Assembly: GCF_002873335.1 (NCBI RefSeq)
Contig: NZ_MCUW01000012.1
Location: 263,545-327,544, forward strand
DNA: 64,000 nt
Direction of reading: 5' to 3'
From: Vibrio sp. 10N.286.49.B1
GTDB taxonomy: Bacteria; Pseudomonadota; Gammaproteobacteria; Enterobacterales; Vibrionaceae
The notes under the pieces were generated by a model, which did not search any database, was not told where the DNA came from, and saw only the letters and a program-made list of their open reading frames with translations. The translations under genes were made by a program, and so were the position numbers. This document shows, piece by piece, positions 8,704 to 18,834 of this stretch. Each line of letters starts with the position of its first letter. Positions within the stretch are counted from its first letter, which is position 1.

Positions 8704-9507
8704 ATGCAAAAATCTATTCTAGTAACAGGCGCGACCGATGGTATCGGTTTGGAAACCGTTAAGATGCTTGTTACAAAGGGACATCATGTCATCGTCCATG
8801 GCCGCAGTGCAGACAAAGTACAGCACGTAAAAGAACAGCTCATCGCACTCGATTCTGCAGCGCGCGTCGATACCATCATTGCCGATTTATCGGTAATGTC
8901 GTCCATCGACACAATGGTTACAGAGGTCTCGAATAGATTTTCTTCCCTTGATGTTCTAATCAATAATGCGGGGGTATTCAACACGGCATCGATCGTTACC
9001 GCTAACAATCTTGATGTACGCTTTGCAGTGAACACTCTCGCCCCTTATATACTGACATCAAAATTAATACCATTAATGGCACCATTAGGACGTATCGTCA
9101 ATCTGTCTTCAGCCGCCCAATCCACCGTCAACCTTGACGCACTTGTTGGCAACAAGTCGCTATCACATGGCGAAGCGTATGCGCAAAGCAAGCTCGCACT
9201 GACAATGTGGTCACGTGTATTAGGACTGCGTAATAAGGTGCAAGGGCCAATGATTGTATCCGTTAACCCAAAATCGCTACTGGGGAGTAAAATGGTCCAA
9301 GATGCCTATGGGATTGCAGGCAGTGATTTAAGCGTCGGTGCAGATATCTTAGTGCGAGCAGCGCTTTCTGATGAATTCGCTCAAGCACACGGTCAATATT
9401 ATGATAACGACATCGAAGCCTTCGCTCCGCCGCATCGTGATGCGCTTGACGATACGAAGGCCCAAGAGGTAATAAACGCGCTTGATACCCTTTGGGCCGA
9501 TCGCTAA
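8704..9507 (+). CDS. Short-chain dehydrogenase/reductase (SDR) family oxidoreductase
   Basis: This is a classical SDR of 267 residues with a Rossmann fold. The NAD(P)-binding motif TGATDGIG is at about residues 8-15, NNAG near 88-91, the catalytic Ser in NLSSAAQ, and YAQSK (catalytic Tyr and Lys) around 158-162. A basic residue after the first strand (HGRSADK) suggests NADPH preference. The substrate is unknown. GAGAG precedes the ATG by about 7 bases. It is convergent with a LysR-type regulator gene whose end is about 116 bases away; the two may be functionally linked, as LysR regulators and small oxidoreductases often neighbour each other. Confidence 0.88.
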   Translation: MQKSILVTGATDGIGLETVKMLVTKGHHVIVHGRSADKVQHVKEQLIALDSAARVDTIIADLSVMSSIDTMVTEVSNRFSSLDVLINNAGVFNTASIVTANNLDVRFAVNTLAPYILTSKLIPLMAPLGRIVNLSSAAQSTVNLDALVGNKSLSHGEAYAQSKLALTMWSRVLGLRNKVQGPMIVSVNPKSLLGSKMVQDAYGIAGSDLSVGADILVRAALSDEFAQAHGQYYDNDIEAFAPPHRDALDDTKAQEVINALDTLWADR

Positions 9508-9524
9508 CGTCTCGTGAACCGATT

Positions 9525-9572
9525 TGACTAATTGACTAATTGACTAATTGACTAATTGACTAATTAACTAAC
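9525..9572. repeat. 8-bp tandem repeat after the SDR gene
   Basis: Five consecutive TGACTAAT units are followed by a degenerate TAACTAAC, beginning 18 bases after the SDR stop codon. It is probably a variable-number array; each unit contains TAA- or TGA-like triplets. Confidence 0.85.
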
Positions 9573-9623
9573 TAACAGGTATCACGTGGCAATCATGACC
9601 ACGTATATACGATCTAATCAGCC

Positions 9624-10535
9624 CTATTGGTTTCCTTGTTGTAGGACATCCCAATAGGGCGGTTGCCCAAAATAGTCGGCAAAGTAATCAATAAATGCGC
9701 GAACTTTTGGCGCAATAAGTCGCGAGCTTGGGTATACAGCCCAAAGTGCTGTCTCTTGCACGAGAGGCGAATCTTGTAAAATTTCAACTAATTGACCGCT
9801 TGCTAACCCCTGATACGCACTCCACGTTGAGTTTATTGAGATCCCTAACCCGTCGATTGTTGCTTCACGTATCGCATCACCATTATCTGTACGTATGCAC
9901 CCATGTGTCTTTACCGTGACCATCCCACTCGATGTATTAAAATTCCATGAGTCTAGTCCTGCAAGGTTAATGCATCGGTGCTTCACTAAATCTTGGGGCG
10001 TCTGTGGCTCTCCATATTGTTCAAGGTAGTCTGGTGAGGCACAGACTATTCGGTGATCAGGCGCCAGCTTTCGCGCCACCAGCGTTGAATTTTTCAACTC
10101 AGCGTTTCGTATAGCGATGTCAAATCCCCCTTCTACCAGATCAATCATGGTGTCGGAAAAGCGTAGGTCCATCGTCAAGTCGGGATATTGCAGCAAAAAA
10201 CCTTTCAAGGCGGGGATAAGGTGCATACGCCCAAACGACGCGGGGGCAGTAATTCGTAATGTCCCTGACGGTGAAGTATGACCTGCGCCGACAGAACCAC
10301 GAGCCGCCTCAACACTGGCAAGCACTTCTTCAGCATGGGGTAAAAATGATTCGCCCTCTTCTGTTAGGGATACTTTGCGCGTTGTACGATGAACCAAGCG
10401 TACACCTAAACTTTGCTCTAGTTTACTGATATGTGCACTTGCCACTGCAGGCGATAAGCCCAGCTCCTGGCCAGCCAAACTAATATTATGAGTAGAGGCA
10501 ATGCGAACCAGTAGTTTCAAATGTTCAATATTCAT
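9624..10535 (-). CDS. LysR-family transcriptional regulator
   Basis: About 303 residues. The N-terminal winged helix-turn-helix (residues 1-60: LVRIASTHNISLAGQELGLS, then SKLEQSLGVRLVHRTTRKV) is a clear LysR DNA-binding domain. The remainder matches the LysR substrate-binding domain, with SGTLRITAPASFGRMHLIPAL at the first strand and a CrgA/DsdC-like architecture. I start at the ATG at 10535 because the N-terminus then aligns with the family; the TTG codons just upstream would add five residues. No strong ribosome site is visible. The gene is convergent with the SDR gene. The effector is unknown. Confidence 0.88.
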   Translation of the reverse strand: MNIEHLKLLVRIASTHNISLAGQELGLSPAVASAHISKLEQSLGVRLVHRTTRKVSLTEEGESFLPHAEEVLASVEAARGSVGAGHTSPSGTLRITAPASFGRMHLIPALKGFLLQYPDLTMDLRFSDTMIDLVEGGFDIAIRNAELKNSTLVARKLAPDHRIVCASPDYLEQYGEPQTPQDLVKHRCINLAGLDSWNFNTSSGMVTVKTHGCIRTDNGDAIREATIDGLGISINSTWSAYQGLASGQLVEILQDSPLVQETALWAVYPSSRLIAPKVRAFIDYFADYFGQPPYWDVLQQGNQ

Positions 10536-10645
10536 GGCGATTTTCAACAAGATCTTAAAAGTAATATTAAAATCTATCTAATTATCAGGGTAATCGCCAG
10601 TAAAGCAGAAAAATAACCGTCAATTGACTATTTCAGCATGACCAA

Positions 10646-10679
10646 AAAACTAGGCGCTCATTCATGAGCGCCTAGTTTT
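10646..10679. terminator. Bidirectional hairpin terminator
   Basis: AAAACTAGGCGCTCA and its perfect complement flank a TTCA loop, with A and T runs on both sides. It lies 29 bases past the chemoreceptor stop on the minus strand and in front of the LysR gene. Confidence 0.88.
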
Positions 10680-10707
10680 CATTCAAATATAAAACGTGGT
10701 CGAACTG

Positions 10708-12705
10708 CTAGCATTTAAATTGAGCAACCTGCTCATTGAGTTGTTTGACCCGTGTTGTTACATCATCGGTCACAGTGTTAGCATCGCGTGATTGCTGAGC
10801 CACCACTTTTAATGATTCATTGATTTCATTGACCAAGATTGATATCGACTGCGTAGCTGAAGCTTGCTGTTCGGCGGTGGCCGCGAGTGCGCTCATCTGA
10901 TCATTGACGTTTTCAACTTGCTCACCTGTCGACTTAATTCTTTGAGCGGCGTTATTAGTATGCTCAACCGCTTGATTTGCGATGTGAGTACCAATGCTGA
11001 TCTGCTCTGCTACTTTCCCCGTTGACGACTGTATCGCTTGAATGATGCCATTAATCTCACCGGTTGATTCCGTCGTCCTACTCGCCAGAAGTCGAACCTC
11101 ATCGGCGACGACAGCAAAACCACGCCCTTGCTCTCCGGCTCTTGCGGCCTCAATCGCGGCATTTAACGCCAGAAGATTGGTCTGCTCGGCCAACCCTTCA
11201 ATCACCTCGGTTACTTTACCGATCGCTTGACTCTCTTGGCTCAAGGTTTCAACCAATCGTTGTGTTTTCTCTATGGCTTCAGATAACGAGATCATACTGT
11301 CTTGATTAGCCCTTAGAGCGAGCTCACCATTTTGAAGCTCGGCCTTGGAGTCAAATAAGGTCGTTGATGAATCTTGGACTTGTTGCGCCGTTTGCTCTGC
11401 GCCAACGGCGACTTCTGACAATGAATGTCCAATCTCATCTACGTGCTGTGATTGACGCTCCATACGTTGCAAACCGTCCTGACTCGATTGTATCAACTGT
11501 GTCATTCTTTCTTGCACTGATGTGGCATTCTCCGTCACGCCACCGACAAGATTCGCCAAGGACAGGTTCATTGTGTTTACCGAGCGAGTCAACTCTGACA
11601 ATTCATCACTCCCTTTAATGACCAGAGCTGGATTTGACACATCCCCTGCCGCGATTTGTTGTGCTCGACCGGCGATGGTTCGAATACGCGCCCCTATATG
11701 TTGTCCCATCACACTCGAGACAACCAATGCAGATAACAGCGCGATACCACAACTCGCCATCAGGATCACCACAACAGTCGCAATGCTAGTTGCAATGTTT
11801 CGTTCCGTGTTGGACGCATTAGTTTGTTGTTCAGACACAATGGTATCTAAGCGAGTTTGCATGTTATCGACAGCAGGAATTAATGAGGCGGTCATCAAAT
11901 AACTCGCTTGGTCCCAATCAGAAGATTGACGAATTTTGATCACTTGGTCTGCAAGTGGAAAATAGAGAGCTTTCATCTCATTAAACAACGACCACAAACT
12001 TTGGTCACTCGCACTAAGCAACGCTGTTTTGCTCGCGATTTCGTTCACAACCTGTTTATGGTATTTCATCAAATCATTGTACTTTTCAAGATAGTCTTGC
12101 TGTCCATACTGCAAGTAATCACGCAATGCTGCTAACGCATTAGCAAGCGAGGTATATCCGTCAGCATACAGCTTGAACAAGCGTTTTCGCTCGCCACCCT
12201 CAGATCGACCCGCTTCATCGTTAATCAAACCTTGCAACTGATCGAGGGCAACTTCGGCAATCGGAGCGGCTTCATTCATGAACATAGAGTGAGCAGGAAG
12301 ATTGTCGTCACTGTGGCTCAACGTTAGAATTTCTTGAGCCGTACTTTTTATCTCATTCCAAGACTCATCGAGCCCGTTATAATGCGGAACTGAAATTAAT
12401 GACTCTAAACTGATCAGTTGAATATCGGTCGTATCAAAGGCATTTAATACGAGTTGCTGGCCACTTTCACGTTCTGCGTCAGAACTATTTAGTAGCATGT
12501 AACCTCGTAATAGAGACACCGTAGCCTGAAGAGATTGTCCAACTTGACGGCTCGCATCAACCGTTGGGAGATCATACTGCAACAAAGAGCGAGTTTGGTC
12601 TTGCACCTGCGTAATACTTCGATAAACAAATAACGAAGAGACGATAAACAGTACACCAAGCGCTAGAAAACTCATCCTGAGCTTACCCGATATCGAAAGC
12701 GTCAT
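10708..12705 (-). CDS. Methyl-accepting chemotaxis protein
   Basis: This is a 665-residue transmembrane chemoreceptor. TM1 is at about residues 11-30 and TM2 at about 306-330. The roughly 275-residue periplasmic region between them is almost wholly helical, resembling helical-bimodular (HBM) or long four-helix sensors. A HAMP domain follows (about 331-384), then the cytoplasmic coiled-coil signalling domain with the conserved hairpin tip ([20 protein letters not shown]) and [13 protein letters not shown]. It signals through CheA/CheW to the flagellar motor. AAGGA is 7 bases before the ATG. There is no C-terminal CheR-tethering pentapeptide. The ligand is unknown. Confidence 0.93.
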   Translation of the reverse strand: MTLSISGKLRMSFLALGVLFIVSSLFVYRSITQVQDQTRSLLQYDLPTVDASRQVGQSLQATVSLLRGYMLLNSSDAERESGQQLVLNAFDTTDIQLISLESLISVPHYNGLDESWNEIKSTAQEILTLSHSDDNLPAHSMFMNEAAPIAEVALDQLQGLINDEAGRSEGGERKRLFKLYADGYTSLANALAALRDYLQYGQQDYLEKYNDLMKYHKQVVNEIASKTALLSASDQSLWSLFNEMKALYFPLADQVIKIRQSSDWDQASYLMTASLIPAVDNMQTRLDTIVSEQQTNASNTERNIATSIATVVVILMASCGIALLSALVVSSVMGQHIGARIRTIAGRAQQIAAGDVSNPALVIKGSDELSELTRSVNTMNLSLANLVGGVTENATSVQERMTQLIQSSQDGLQRMERQSQHVDEIGHSLSEVAVGAEQTAQQVQDSSTTLFDSKAELQNGELALRANQDSMISLSEAIEKTQRLVETLSQESQAIGKVTEVIEGLAEQTNLLALNAAIEAARAGEQGRGFAVVADEVRLLASRTTESTGEINGIIQAIQSSTGKVAEQISIGTHIANQAVEHTNNAAQRIKSTGEQVENVNDQMSALAATAEQQASATQSISILVNEINESLKVVAQQSRDANTVTDDVTTRVKQLNEQVAQFKC

Positions 12706-12859
12706 TCTTAAATCCTTTTATAAATCCTTTATCCTCAGTCACTATATCGGCAGTCGTAACAAAATCTACATAATTTATTGTAATTATTGTTAATAACCCT
12801 TTACGCCCCATAACATTTATTCTTACTATGAATAGGTCACCTGTCGTTAAGGATACCGT

Positions 12860-13780
12860 ATGGCTAAAGATCTCTTTTCTAATCTCGACCTCAATTTATT
12901 GCGTACGTTTCTTATTTTGAATCAAGAACGCAATATGAGAAAAGCCTCCGAACGCTTGTTTGTCTCTCAACCGGCAGTGAGTAAAGCCTTACAACGCTTA
13001 AGAGACCACTTTGATGATGAACTCTTTGTCAAAACTCATCATGGCTTACGAGCGACAGAGAAAGCCAACATTCTCGCAGAGTCGCTCTCCCCTATATTAG
13101 ATGAGCTATCCAATGCCGTGAATCATTCATCAGAATTTGATCCAAGTGCATTAGATGGCACCATCAAGATTGCAATGTCACCGTTTTTCTTATCTAGCAC
13201 CGCAAGTAAATTGTTTCGCTCAATAAGAGAAGAAGCGCCGAACACACAGATTCAGCTATTAAACTGGGGTAAGACAACGCTACAAGATATCGTTAATGAT
13301 GATGTTCAACTCGGTCTCAACTATTCAATCGCACACGCCCCCAAAGAGTTGGTTCAAACGCGCCTAACCACCGATACGTTCAAAGCTTATGTTAGAAAAG
13401 GTCACCCTTACGACAAAGATGTCATTCAGATGCAAGATGCTGGGAATTTTGAAGTGGCGACATTAATCGCTGCAGATTGGAACTCAAACTTATCTAACAC
13501 AGAAAAAGTCTTAAAAGTTAAGGGGATCGAACCCAACGTTGTATTCCGATCCGAGTTGCCATCGGCAGTTATCGATGTAGTTAAAAACTCCGACATTCTC
13601 TTTCCAGGCTCCATGTATCTGAACCTTGACGACCATGCAGGATTGCGTTCAATTAACATTCAATTTGGGAACTCTGCCATTAACACCGACATTAACAGTT
13701 ACTATCACTACAAAAACAGAAACAATGCGACCACTCAATGGCTGAGAAAGAAACTTCGTCTAAGCCTTGAACTAGAGTAA
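12860..13780 (+). CDS. LysR-family transcriptional regulator (LeuO/NodD-like)
   Basis: The 306-residue LysR-type regulator is divergent from the chemoreceptor gene, sharing a 154-base control region. The N-terminal helix-turn-helix (LDLNLLRTFLILNQERNMRKA, SQPAVSKALQRLRDHFDDELF) with the DLNLL start is typical of the LeuO/NodD/SyrM subgroup. A divergent effector-binding domain follows (about 90-300). AAGGATACC precedes the ATG. It lies upstream of the repeat lipoprotein gene at 14005 in the same direction, but a hairpin separates them. Targets are unknown. Confidence 0.87.
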   Translation: MAKDLFSNLDLNLLRTFLILNQERNMRKASERLFVSQPAVSKALQRLRDHFDDELFVKTHHGLRATEKANILAESLSPILDELSNAVNHSSEFDPSALDGTIKIAMSPFFLSSTASKLFRSIREEAPNTQIQLLNWGKTTLQDIVNDDVQLGLNYSIAHAPKELVQTRLTTDTFKAYVRKGHPYDKDVIQMQDAGNFEVATLIAADWNSNLSNTEKVLKVKGIEPNVVFRSELPSAVIDVVKNSDILFPGSMYLNLDDHAGLRSINIQFGNSAINTDINSYYHYKNRNNATTQWLRKKLRLSLELE

Positions 13781-13817
13781 GCCCCTCACACTCCCCGCAA
13801 GAACTTGCCGTATCAAT

Positions 13818-13842
13818 GCTTGATAACCAGGGGTTATCAAGC
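13818..13842. terminator. Hairpin after the LysR gene, probable terminator
   Basis: GCTTGATAACC and GGTTATCAAGC form a perfect 11-bp stem with a 3-base loop, 37 bases after the LysR stop. The following U-tract is weak (TCATTTCT). Confidence 0.55.
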
Positions 13843-14004
13843 TCATTTCTATTATTTATTAATAACTTAGTATTATTTGTATGATAAAAGCGTTTCATTA
13901 GAGCACGTTCTTCTCAGTCCCTATACTTCTCTCATCGGCTAGGAACGCCACTTCACAAGCATGAAGCACATTTGTATGTTCCAACACACTTTTGAGAGAA
14001 AACA

Positions 14005-15237
14005 ATGAAACTTAAACTTATCAGCACACTTATCGCCGCGTCTTTTTTAGCTGGCTGTTCTTCTAGCGGTTCAAGTAATGGCGGCGAGTCTGGTCCTGCT
14101 CCTCAAGATGGGTTTGCAGATGTCACAACCTATGAAGGTGATATTTTCAACGCAGCGCTTATTCAAGGTGATGAAGGTGAGCACAATGCTCTTGTCGCTG
14201 TTGATAACGAAGGAAGTGGTTACATCCACTTAAATGGCGAGACTTACTTTGTTAAGAACGGTGATGTTACCGATAAGAATGGTGATGCTGTCGGCAGTAT
14301 TCAAGGACAAGACGATGGCTACATCTTTCATGGTAACAACGGTGGTGAAATAACTCTGACAAATGTTGATGGCCGTTTAGTTATTTCAGACTACCATCCT
14401 CCTCGCCCTGATAATGAATTACCGATCATCGACCCTGACTTTGATGGTGGAACTCTTCCGACTTACGGAGATATATTAGAGGTGGGTGGCGCTATCATAA
14501 TCCAAGGTGATGATAACAACAATGCGATCATTCGTACCGATGGCGATGGTAACGCTATCATCGCCATTAACGACTACGACAACATGTACGTAGTAAAAGA
14601 CGGTGCATTGATTAACGATAAAGGTGAAACCGTTGGACATATCCAACAAGATAATGGGCAATATACAGTCCGTCTTGACGATGGTACCGAGGTAGTGTTT
14701 AGAAATGAAAATGGCCGTTTGTTCGCTGCAGTCATTGCTAGACCAAATCCCGACAATGACCTTCCTATCATTGACCCTGAGTTTGATGGTGGAACCCTAC
14801 CAACTTACGGCGATATTTTAGAAATAGGTGGGGCTGTTGTTATCCATGGTGACGGCGATAATAATGCAATCATTCGAACTGATGGTGACGGTAACGCTAT
14901 AATAGCAGTCAATGATTACGACAATATGTATATCGTCAATGATGGCGCACTCATCGATGACCAAGGCAATACCATTGGACACATACAGAATGAAAACGGT
15001 CAATATACTGTTCGCCTTGATAATGGTACAGAAGTTGTTTTTAGAAACGAAAATGGCCGACTATTCGCCGCTGTAATCAATCAACCAAGCCCAGAAAGCA
15101 CCAACAACCAAGGACAGCGCATTAATTCTGTATCCCAAGAAACTATTAATGATGTGAAAAATAAGCTACGCAATTTATCTCAAGAGCAACGTCAGCAAAT
15201 CAAACAGGCTGTAAAAGATAGAGTTAGCCGCTCGTAA
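14005..15237 (+). CDS. Acidic repeat lipoprotein of unknown function
   Basis: The 410-residue protein is not recognised as a known family. The lipoprotein signal ends in LAGC, then a Ser/Gly linker. The body has two nearly identical 114-residue repeats (starting at codons 14407 and 14749) and a diverged first copy. Each repeat contains DPxFDGGTLPTYGDIL, GDxxNNAIIRTDGDGNAII, DYDNMY and GTEVVFRNENGRLF. The protein is rich in Asp, Asn and Gly, with no enzyme motif. The repeating beta-strand pattern and DxDGDG-like loops suggest a calcium-stabilised beta fold. The C-terminal 45 residues are a charged amphipathic helix (LRNLSQEQRQQIKQAVKDRV). A small predicted outer-membrane protein gene follows 71 bases downstream, beyond a terminator. 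Confidence 0.8.
   Translation: MKLKLISTLIAASFLAGCSSSGSSNGGESGPAPQDGFADVTTYEGDIFNAALIQGDEGEHNALVAVDNEGSGYIHLNGETYFVKNGDVTDKNGDAVGSIQGQDDGYIFHGNNGGEITLTNVDGRLVISDYHPPRPDNELPIIDPDFDGGTLPTYGDILEVGGAIIIQGDDNNNAIIRTDGDGNAIIAINDYDNMYVVKDGALINDKGETVGHIQQDNGQYTVRLDDGTEVVFRNENGRLFAAVIARPNPDNDLPIIDPEFDGGTLPTYGDILEIGGAVVIHGDGDNNAIIRTDGDGNAIIAVNDYDNMYIVNDGALIDDQGNTIGHIQNENGQYTVRLDNGTEVVFRNENGRLFAAVINQPSPESTNNQGQRINSVSQETINDVKNKLRNLSQEQRQQIKQAVKDRVSRS
14407..15090 (+). repeat. Two 342-bp in-frame direct repeats within the lipoprotein gene
   Basis: Copy 1 spans 14407-14748 and copy 2 spans 14749-15090. Each encodes 114 residues and they share most positions, which suggests a recent duplication. Recombination between the copies could change repeat number. 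Confidence 0.8.
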
Positions 15238-15263
15238 TACAAACTAATAATAATTAAAAAATC

Positions 15264-15292
15264 AAAGGAGCCGATTTAATCGGCTCCTTTTT
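15264..15292 (+). terminator. Rho-independent terminator after the repeat lipoprotein gene
   Basis: AAAGGAGCCGA and TCGGCTCCTTT flank a TTTAA loop and are followed by a T-rich tract. The hairpin starts 27 bases after the stop. Confidence 0.9.
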
Positions 15293-15308
15293 ATTTGAGT
15301 AAATACCA

Positions 15309-15974
15309 ATGAAAAAACTATGCATATTGCTCTTACTGCCTCTTCATCTCTATGCTGATCATCACGAGCTCGCGTATTACGAGCCAACGATGAGTGTGCA
15401 GACCTCTAAAGTCGGGGATTCTTGGGTTGGCACGGTTTCCGGCACCGTCCAGGCCACAGAAGAAATCAACCTTGGTTTCGAGGTTGATACCACGGGGTAC
15501 CTAGAACTGGGTACCGGATATGGCATGTTGCTCGGCGAAACTTACACCGAAGCGTTTGCCACATATGGCCGAGCTGATATTGTCGACATCTATAACGTCG
15601 GCTTATTCGCCGGGAACATGCTAGCGGACGATGTGCTTATTTTCGGTTCTAGCGCTTATGAATGGCGAAAGAACGTCATTGGTAAAATATTAGAAACAGG
15701 CGCAAGCGCTGATCAAGAATGGAAAAACAGTATTGGGGTCAGTTATACCCCGATTAACTGGTTGAATTTTAGTTATTCATTACATCATGAGCGCATAATG
15801 TCTGATACGGACTTAGAACCAAACATATTACACGCTGATTTTACCCTGACCTTCAAACCAAGATACATCGAACCCTATGTGAAATATCGCTATGGACAGC
15901 ACAGAGTCCGTCCAGGTGAACCTCGGACCACCGAAGGGACCTACGAGTTTGGATTTAATTTAAATTTTAAGTAG
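15309..15974 (+). CDS. Small exported protein, probably an outer-membrane beta-barrel
   Basis: 221 residues with a signal peptide (MKKLCILLLLPLHLYA, cut before DHHE). The mature part has alternating hydrophobic strands (TVSGTVQATEEINLGFEV, YLELGTGYGMLLGETYTEAF, WLNFSYSLHHERI, ADFTLTFKPRYIEPYVKYRYG) and ends in FNLNFK, close to the aromatic-terminated C-terminus of outer-membrane barrels. No specific family was recognised. The gene lies 16 bases after the terminator of the repeat lipoprotein gene, so it may be served by readthrough. A pairing of surface lipoprotein and barrel is possible but not shown. Confidence 0.7.
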   Translation: MKKLCILLLLPLHLYADHHELAYYEPTMSVQTSKVGDSWVGTVSGTVQATEEINLGFEVDTTGYLELGTGYGMLLGETYTEAFATYGRADIVDIYNVGLFAGNMLADDVLIFGSSAYEWRKNVIGKILETGASADQEWKNSIGVSYTPINWLNFSYSLHHERIMSDTDLEPNILHADFTLTFKPRYIEPYVKYRYGQHRVRPGEPRTTEGTYEFGFNLNFK

Positions 15975-16083
15975 AAGTATTCGCTTGATTATCAACATAT
16001 TCATTTTAACCGTTTTTACTTTAGTACTTGCCGAATTACTGATTCTAATTAGTTGATTTCCCCGAGTTTCATTGGGTACTCTC

Positions 16084-16116
16084 CCCTCTAGCACTTCCTT
16101 GGCTAGAGGGATTTTT
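16084..16116. terminator. Hairpin terminator between convergent genes
   Basis: CCCTCTAGC and GCTAGAGGG flank a 9-base loop and are followed by ATTTTT on the plus strand. It lies between the barrel-protein gene and the convergent yejF. Confidence 0.8.
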
Positions 16117-16149
16117 AAACACTAAGGTATTATTAAAACGAAGATAACG

Positions 16150-17802
16150 TTAAAACGAAGACAACGACACTAACGTCTTTGTATAGTCATGTTGCGGAGA
16201 GGCAAACATCTCCTGTGTGTTCCCTTGCTCTACAATCTCCCCATTGCGCATTACTATCGTGTAATGACACAACGATTTCACCACGTTAAGATCATGGCTG
16301 ATGAAGAGATACGTCAACGCATGTTTCGTTTGCAATGACTTGAGCAAGTCGAGGACCTGCGCTTGTACTGTCCGATCTAGTGATGACGTGGGTTCATCTA
16401 GTAGAATAAACTCGGGTTTTAAAATCAATGCCCGCGCAATCGCAATACGCTGACGTTGGCCACCAGAAAATTCATTGGGGTAACGATGCCGAGTATCAGG
16501 GTCAAGATCGACCTCTGTCATCACCTCACAAATCATCTTATCTAATGTGTCGTCATCATGTGCAAAGTGGACCTGTAGCCCCTCACCAATCACCTGAGCC
16601 ACCGACATTCTTGGATTCAACGCAGAAAAGGGGTCTTGGAATACAACCTGCATACGACTACGATATGGCAGCATGCCTTTCCTATCTAAGGTTTGAATAT
16701 CATGACCATCGAACTCAATTAAGCCTTCGCTTTGAACCAATTTGAGAATAGCCATTCCTGTTGTGGATTTACCTGACCCACTTTCTCCCACCAGCCCTAT
16801 GGAGTGCCCGCGTTTTAGTTCAAACTGCATCTTTGTCACGGCTTTAACGTGATCAACCACCTTTTTAAAGATCCCACCTTTGATTGGAAACCAAACTTTG
16901 AGATCATTTACAGTCAGCAATGCCTTGGCGTTCTCTTCAACGTCAACAGGTAAGCCACGAGGGTCAGAGTCGATTAGCTTTTTAGTGTAAGGATGAGAAG
17001 GGTTGCTAAAGACTTGTTGGCATTGACCGATTTCAACAAGCTCACCTTGTTTCATTACTGCCACACGATCCGCAATGCGGCGCACGATACTGAGATCATG
17101 GGTAATAAACAACATTGCCATACCAAGTTCTTGTTGTAACGCTTTCAGCAGATCCAAAATTTGAGCTTGTACTGAAACGTCGAGGGCGGTCGTCGGCTCA
17201 TCGGCAATCAAGAGCTCTGGTTCATTAATCAGCGCCATTGCAATCATAACGCGTTGCCTTTCTCCACCTGATAATTCATGTGGATACGCGGTTATTTTTT
17301 GTTCCGGTGAACGAATACCGACTTTTTTTAACCAAGAAATCGCCAATTGTTCCGCTTTGTTGCTACGCATGCCACGATGAATGGCTAAGGTTTCAACGAG
17401 CTGTCTGCCTACTTTATGTAGCGGGTTGAGCGATACCATCGGCTCTTGGAAAATCATACCAATGCGACCGCCTCGAATGCCTCGCAGTTGTCGGTTACTG
17501 CACGACAGCATATCGATACCATCAAAGGTGATCTTGCCGTTCAAATAATGGCTTGATCCTTTCGGTAGTAATTTGAGCACAGAGTTAGCTGTCACTGATT
17601 TACCAGAACCACTTTCCCCTACAAGCGCGAGCGTTTCGCCCTTTTCAATGCTTAGACTGACCTCGTGCGTCACCGTTTCGATATTGTCTCCGCGACCAAA
17701 TCCAACCGATAGGTTGTCGATGCTAAGCACCTTATCCACGCTATCGCCTTTTTGACGTTCCTGTTTTGTCTGTTGCGTCACTGACTGTTGCATCATTGCC
17801 AT
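16150..17802 (-). CDS. yejF: YejF, fused dual-ATPase subunit of the Yej peptide ABC transporter
   Basis: The 550-residue protein is two ABC ATPases in one chain, as in E. coli YejF. Each half has a Walker A (GESGSGKS near residue 62 and again near 340), a signature ([18 protein letters not shown]) and a Walker B ([23 protein letters not shown]). It powers uptake of peptides and peptide-like compounds (microcin C in E. coli) through YejB and YejE. It is the last gene of the yejABEF operon, starting 9 bases after the yejE stop. A hairpin terminator lies downstream. Confidence 0.94.
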   Translation of the reverse strand: MAMMQQSVTQQTKQERQKGDSVDKVLSIDNLSVGFGRGDNIETVTHEVSLSIEKGETLALVGESGSGKSVTANSVLKLLPKGSSHYLNGKITFDGIDMLSCSNRQLRGIRGGRIGMIFQEPMVSLNPLHKVGRQLVETLAIHRGMRSNKAEQLAISWLKKVGIRSPEQKITAYPHELSGGERQRVMIAMALINEPELLIADEPTTALDVSVQAQILDLLKALQQELGMAMLFITHDLSIVRRIADRVAVMKQGELVEIGQCQQVFSNPSHPYTKKLIDSDPRGLPVDVEENAKALLTVNDLKVWFPIKGGIFKKVVDHVKAVTKMQFELKRGHSIGLVGESGSGKSTTGMAILKLVQSEGLIEFDGHDIQTLDRKGMLPYRSRMQVVFQDPFSALNPRMSVAQVIGEGLQVHFAHDDDTLDKMICEVMTEVDLDPDTRHRYPNEFSGGQRQRIAIARALILKPEFILLDEPTSSLDRTVQAQVLDLLKSLQTKHALTYLFISHDLNVVKSLCHYTIVMRNGEIVEQGNTQEMFASPQHDYTKTLVSLSSF

Positions 17803-17811
17803 CTCTCAATA

Positions 17812-18834
17812 TCAACCTTGTTGGTGCGGGTCAAACGCATCTCGAACCGCCTCACCTGCAAAAACCAGCAGAGTCAGCATGATGGAAAGCACGGCAAATG
17901 CCGATAAGCCTAGCCATGGGGCTTGCAGGTTAGCCTTACCTTGGGCAAGCAGTTCACCCAATGACGGTGAACCCGCCGGTAATCCAAACCCTAGAAAATC
18001 CAATGACGTTAATGTCGTTACCGAGCCAGACAGGATGAAAGGCATCATCGTTAAGGAAGCCACCATCGCATTGGGAAGCATATGCCTTAACATGATGCGC
18101 TTGTCGCTGACACCCATCGCATGCGCCGCTTTCACGTAATCAAAATTACGACAACGTAGAAATTCAGCCCTCACAACACCAACGAGGCTCATCCAGCTAA
18201 AGAGCACCATAATGCCTAATAACCACCAAAAGTTTGGTTCTACGAAACTCGACAAGATGATCAGCAAAAATAATGTCGGCATACCGGACCACACTTCAAT
18301 AAAACGCTGGCCGATAAGGTCAATCCAGCCACCGTAGTAACCTTGTGTGGCCCCTACCGCAACCCCAACAATGCTCGATACGATCGTTAAAATCACACCA
18401 AATAACACGGAAATACGAAAGCCATAAATAATTCGAGCTAAAACATCTCGCCCCTTATCATCGGTACCTAACCAATTCGCAGAGTCCGGAGCTGAAGGGA
18501 CTGACGCGACAATGTCATAATTAATCGTATCGTAGCTAAATCGAATAAGGGGCCAAATAATGTAGCCATTTTCTTCGATAAGGTCACTGACATATGGATC
18601 CGTGTAATCAGCTTCCGTCTCAAACTCTCCGCCAAACTCTGTTTCTGCATATTGCGAGAAAATTGGGTAATACCATTGAGAGTCGTATTCCACTAATAAC
18701 GGCTTGTCGTTGGCGATAAACTCCGCAAACAAACTTAAAAAGAATAAGAGACAAAATATCCACGTTGACCAAAAGCCTCGTTTATTGGCCTTAAAGCGCT
18801 GCCATCGCGCTTGAGTAAGCGGGTTCGTCGCCAT
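17812..18834 (-). CDS. yejE: YejE, permease subunit of the Yej peptide ABC transporter
   Basis: 340 residues, an inner-membrane permease of the binding-protein-dependent type. There is an N-terminal TM segment (about 20-42), a long periplasmic insertion, then five TM helices. The EAA loop is AAHAMGVSDKRIMLRHMLPNA. The insertion with WYYPIF and the pre-core motif LGTDDKGRDVLARIIYGFRI match the DppC/YejE group. The ATG directly follows the yejB stop (TAGATG), which indicates translational coupling. Length matches E. coli YejE (341). Confidence 0.94.
   Translation of the reverse strand: MATNPLTQARWQRFKANKRGFWSTWIFCLLFFLSLFAEFIANDKPLLVEYDSQWYYPIFSQYAETEFGGEFETEADYTDPYVSDLIEENGYIIWPLIRFSYDTINYDIVASVPSAPDSANWLGTDDKGRDVLARIIYGFRISVLFGVILTIVSSIVGVAVGATQGYYGGWIDLIGQRFIEVWSGMPTLFLLIILSSFVEPNFWWLLGIMVLFSWMSLVGVVRAEFLRCRNFDYVKAAHAMGVSDKRIMLRHMLPNAMVASLTMMPFILSGSVTTLTSLDFLGFGLPAGSPSLGELLAQGKANLQAPWLGLSAFAVLSIMLTLLVFAGEAVRDAFDPHQQG

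Noticed and set aside
9525..9572. Tandem arrays considered as CRISPR
   Set aside because: Units are only 7-8 bp with no spacers, and no cas gene is in the window.
10535..10550. TTG start for the LysR gene at 10550
   Set aside because: It would add five residues without a better ribosome site; the ATG aligns with the family start.
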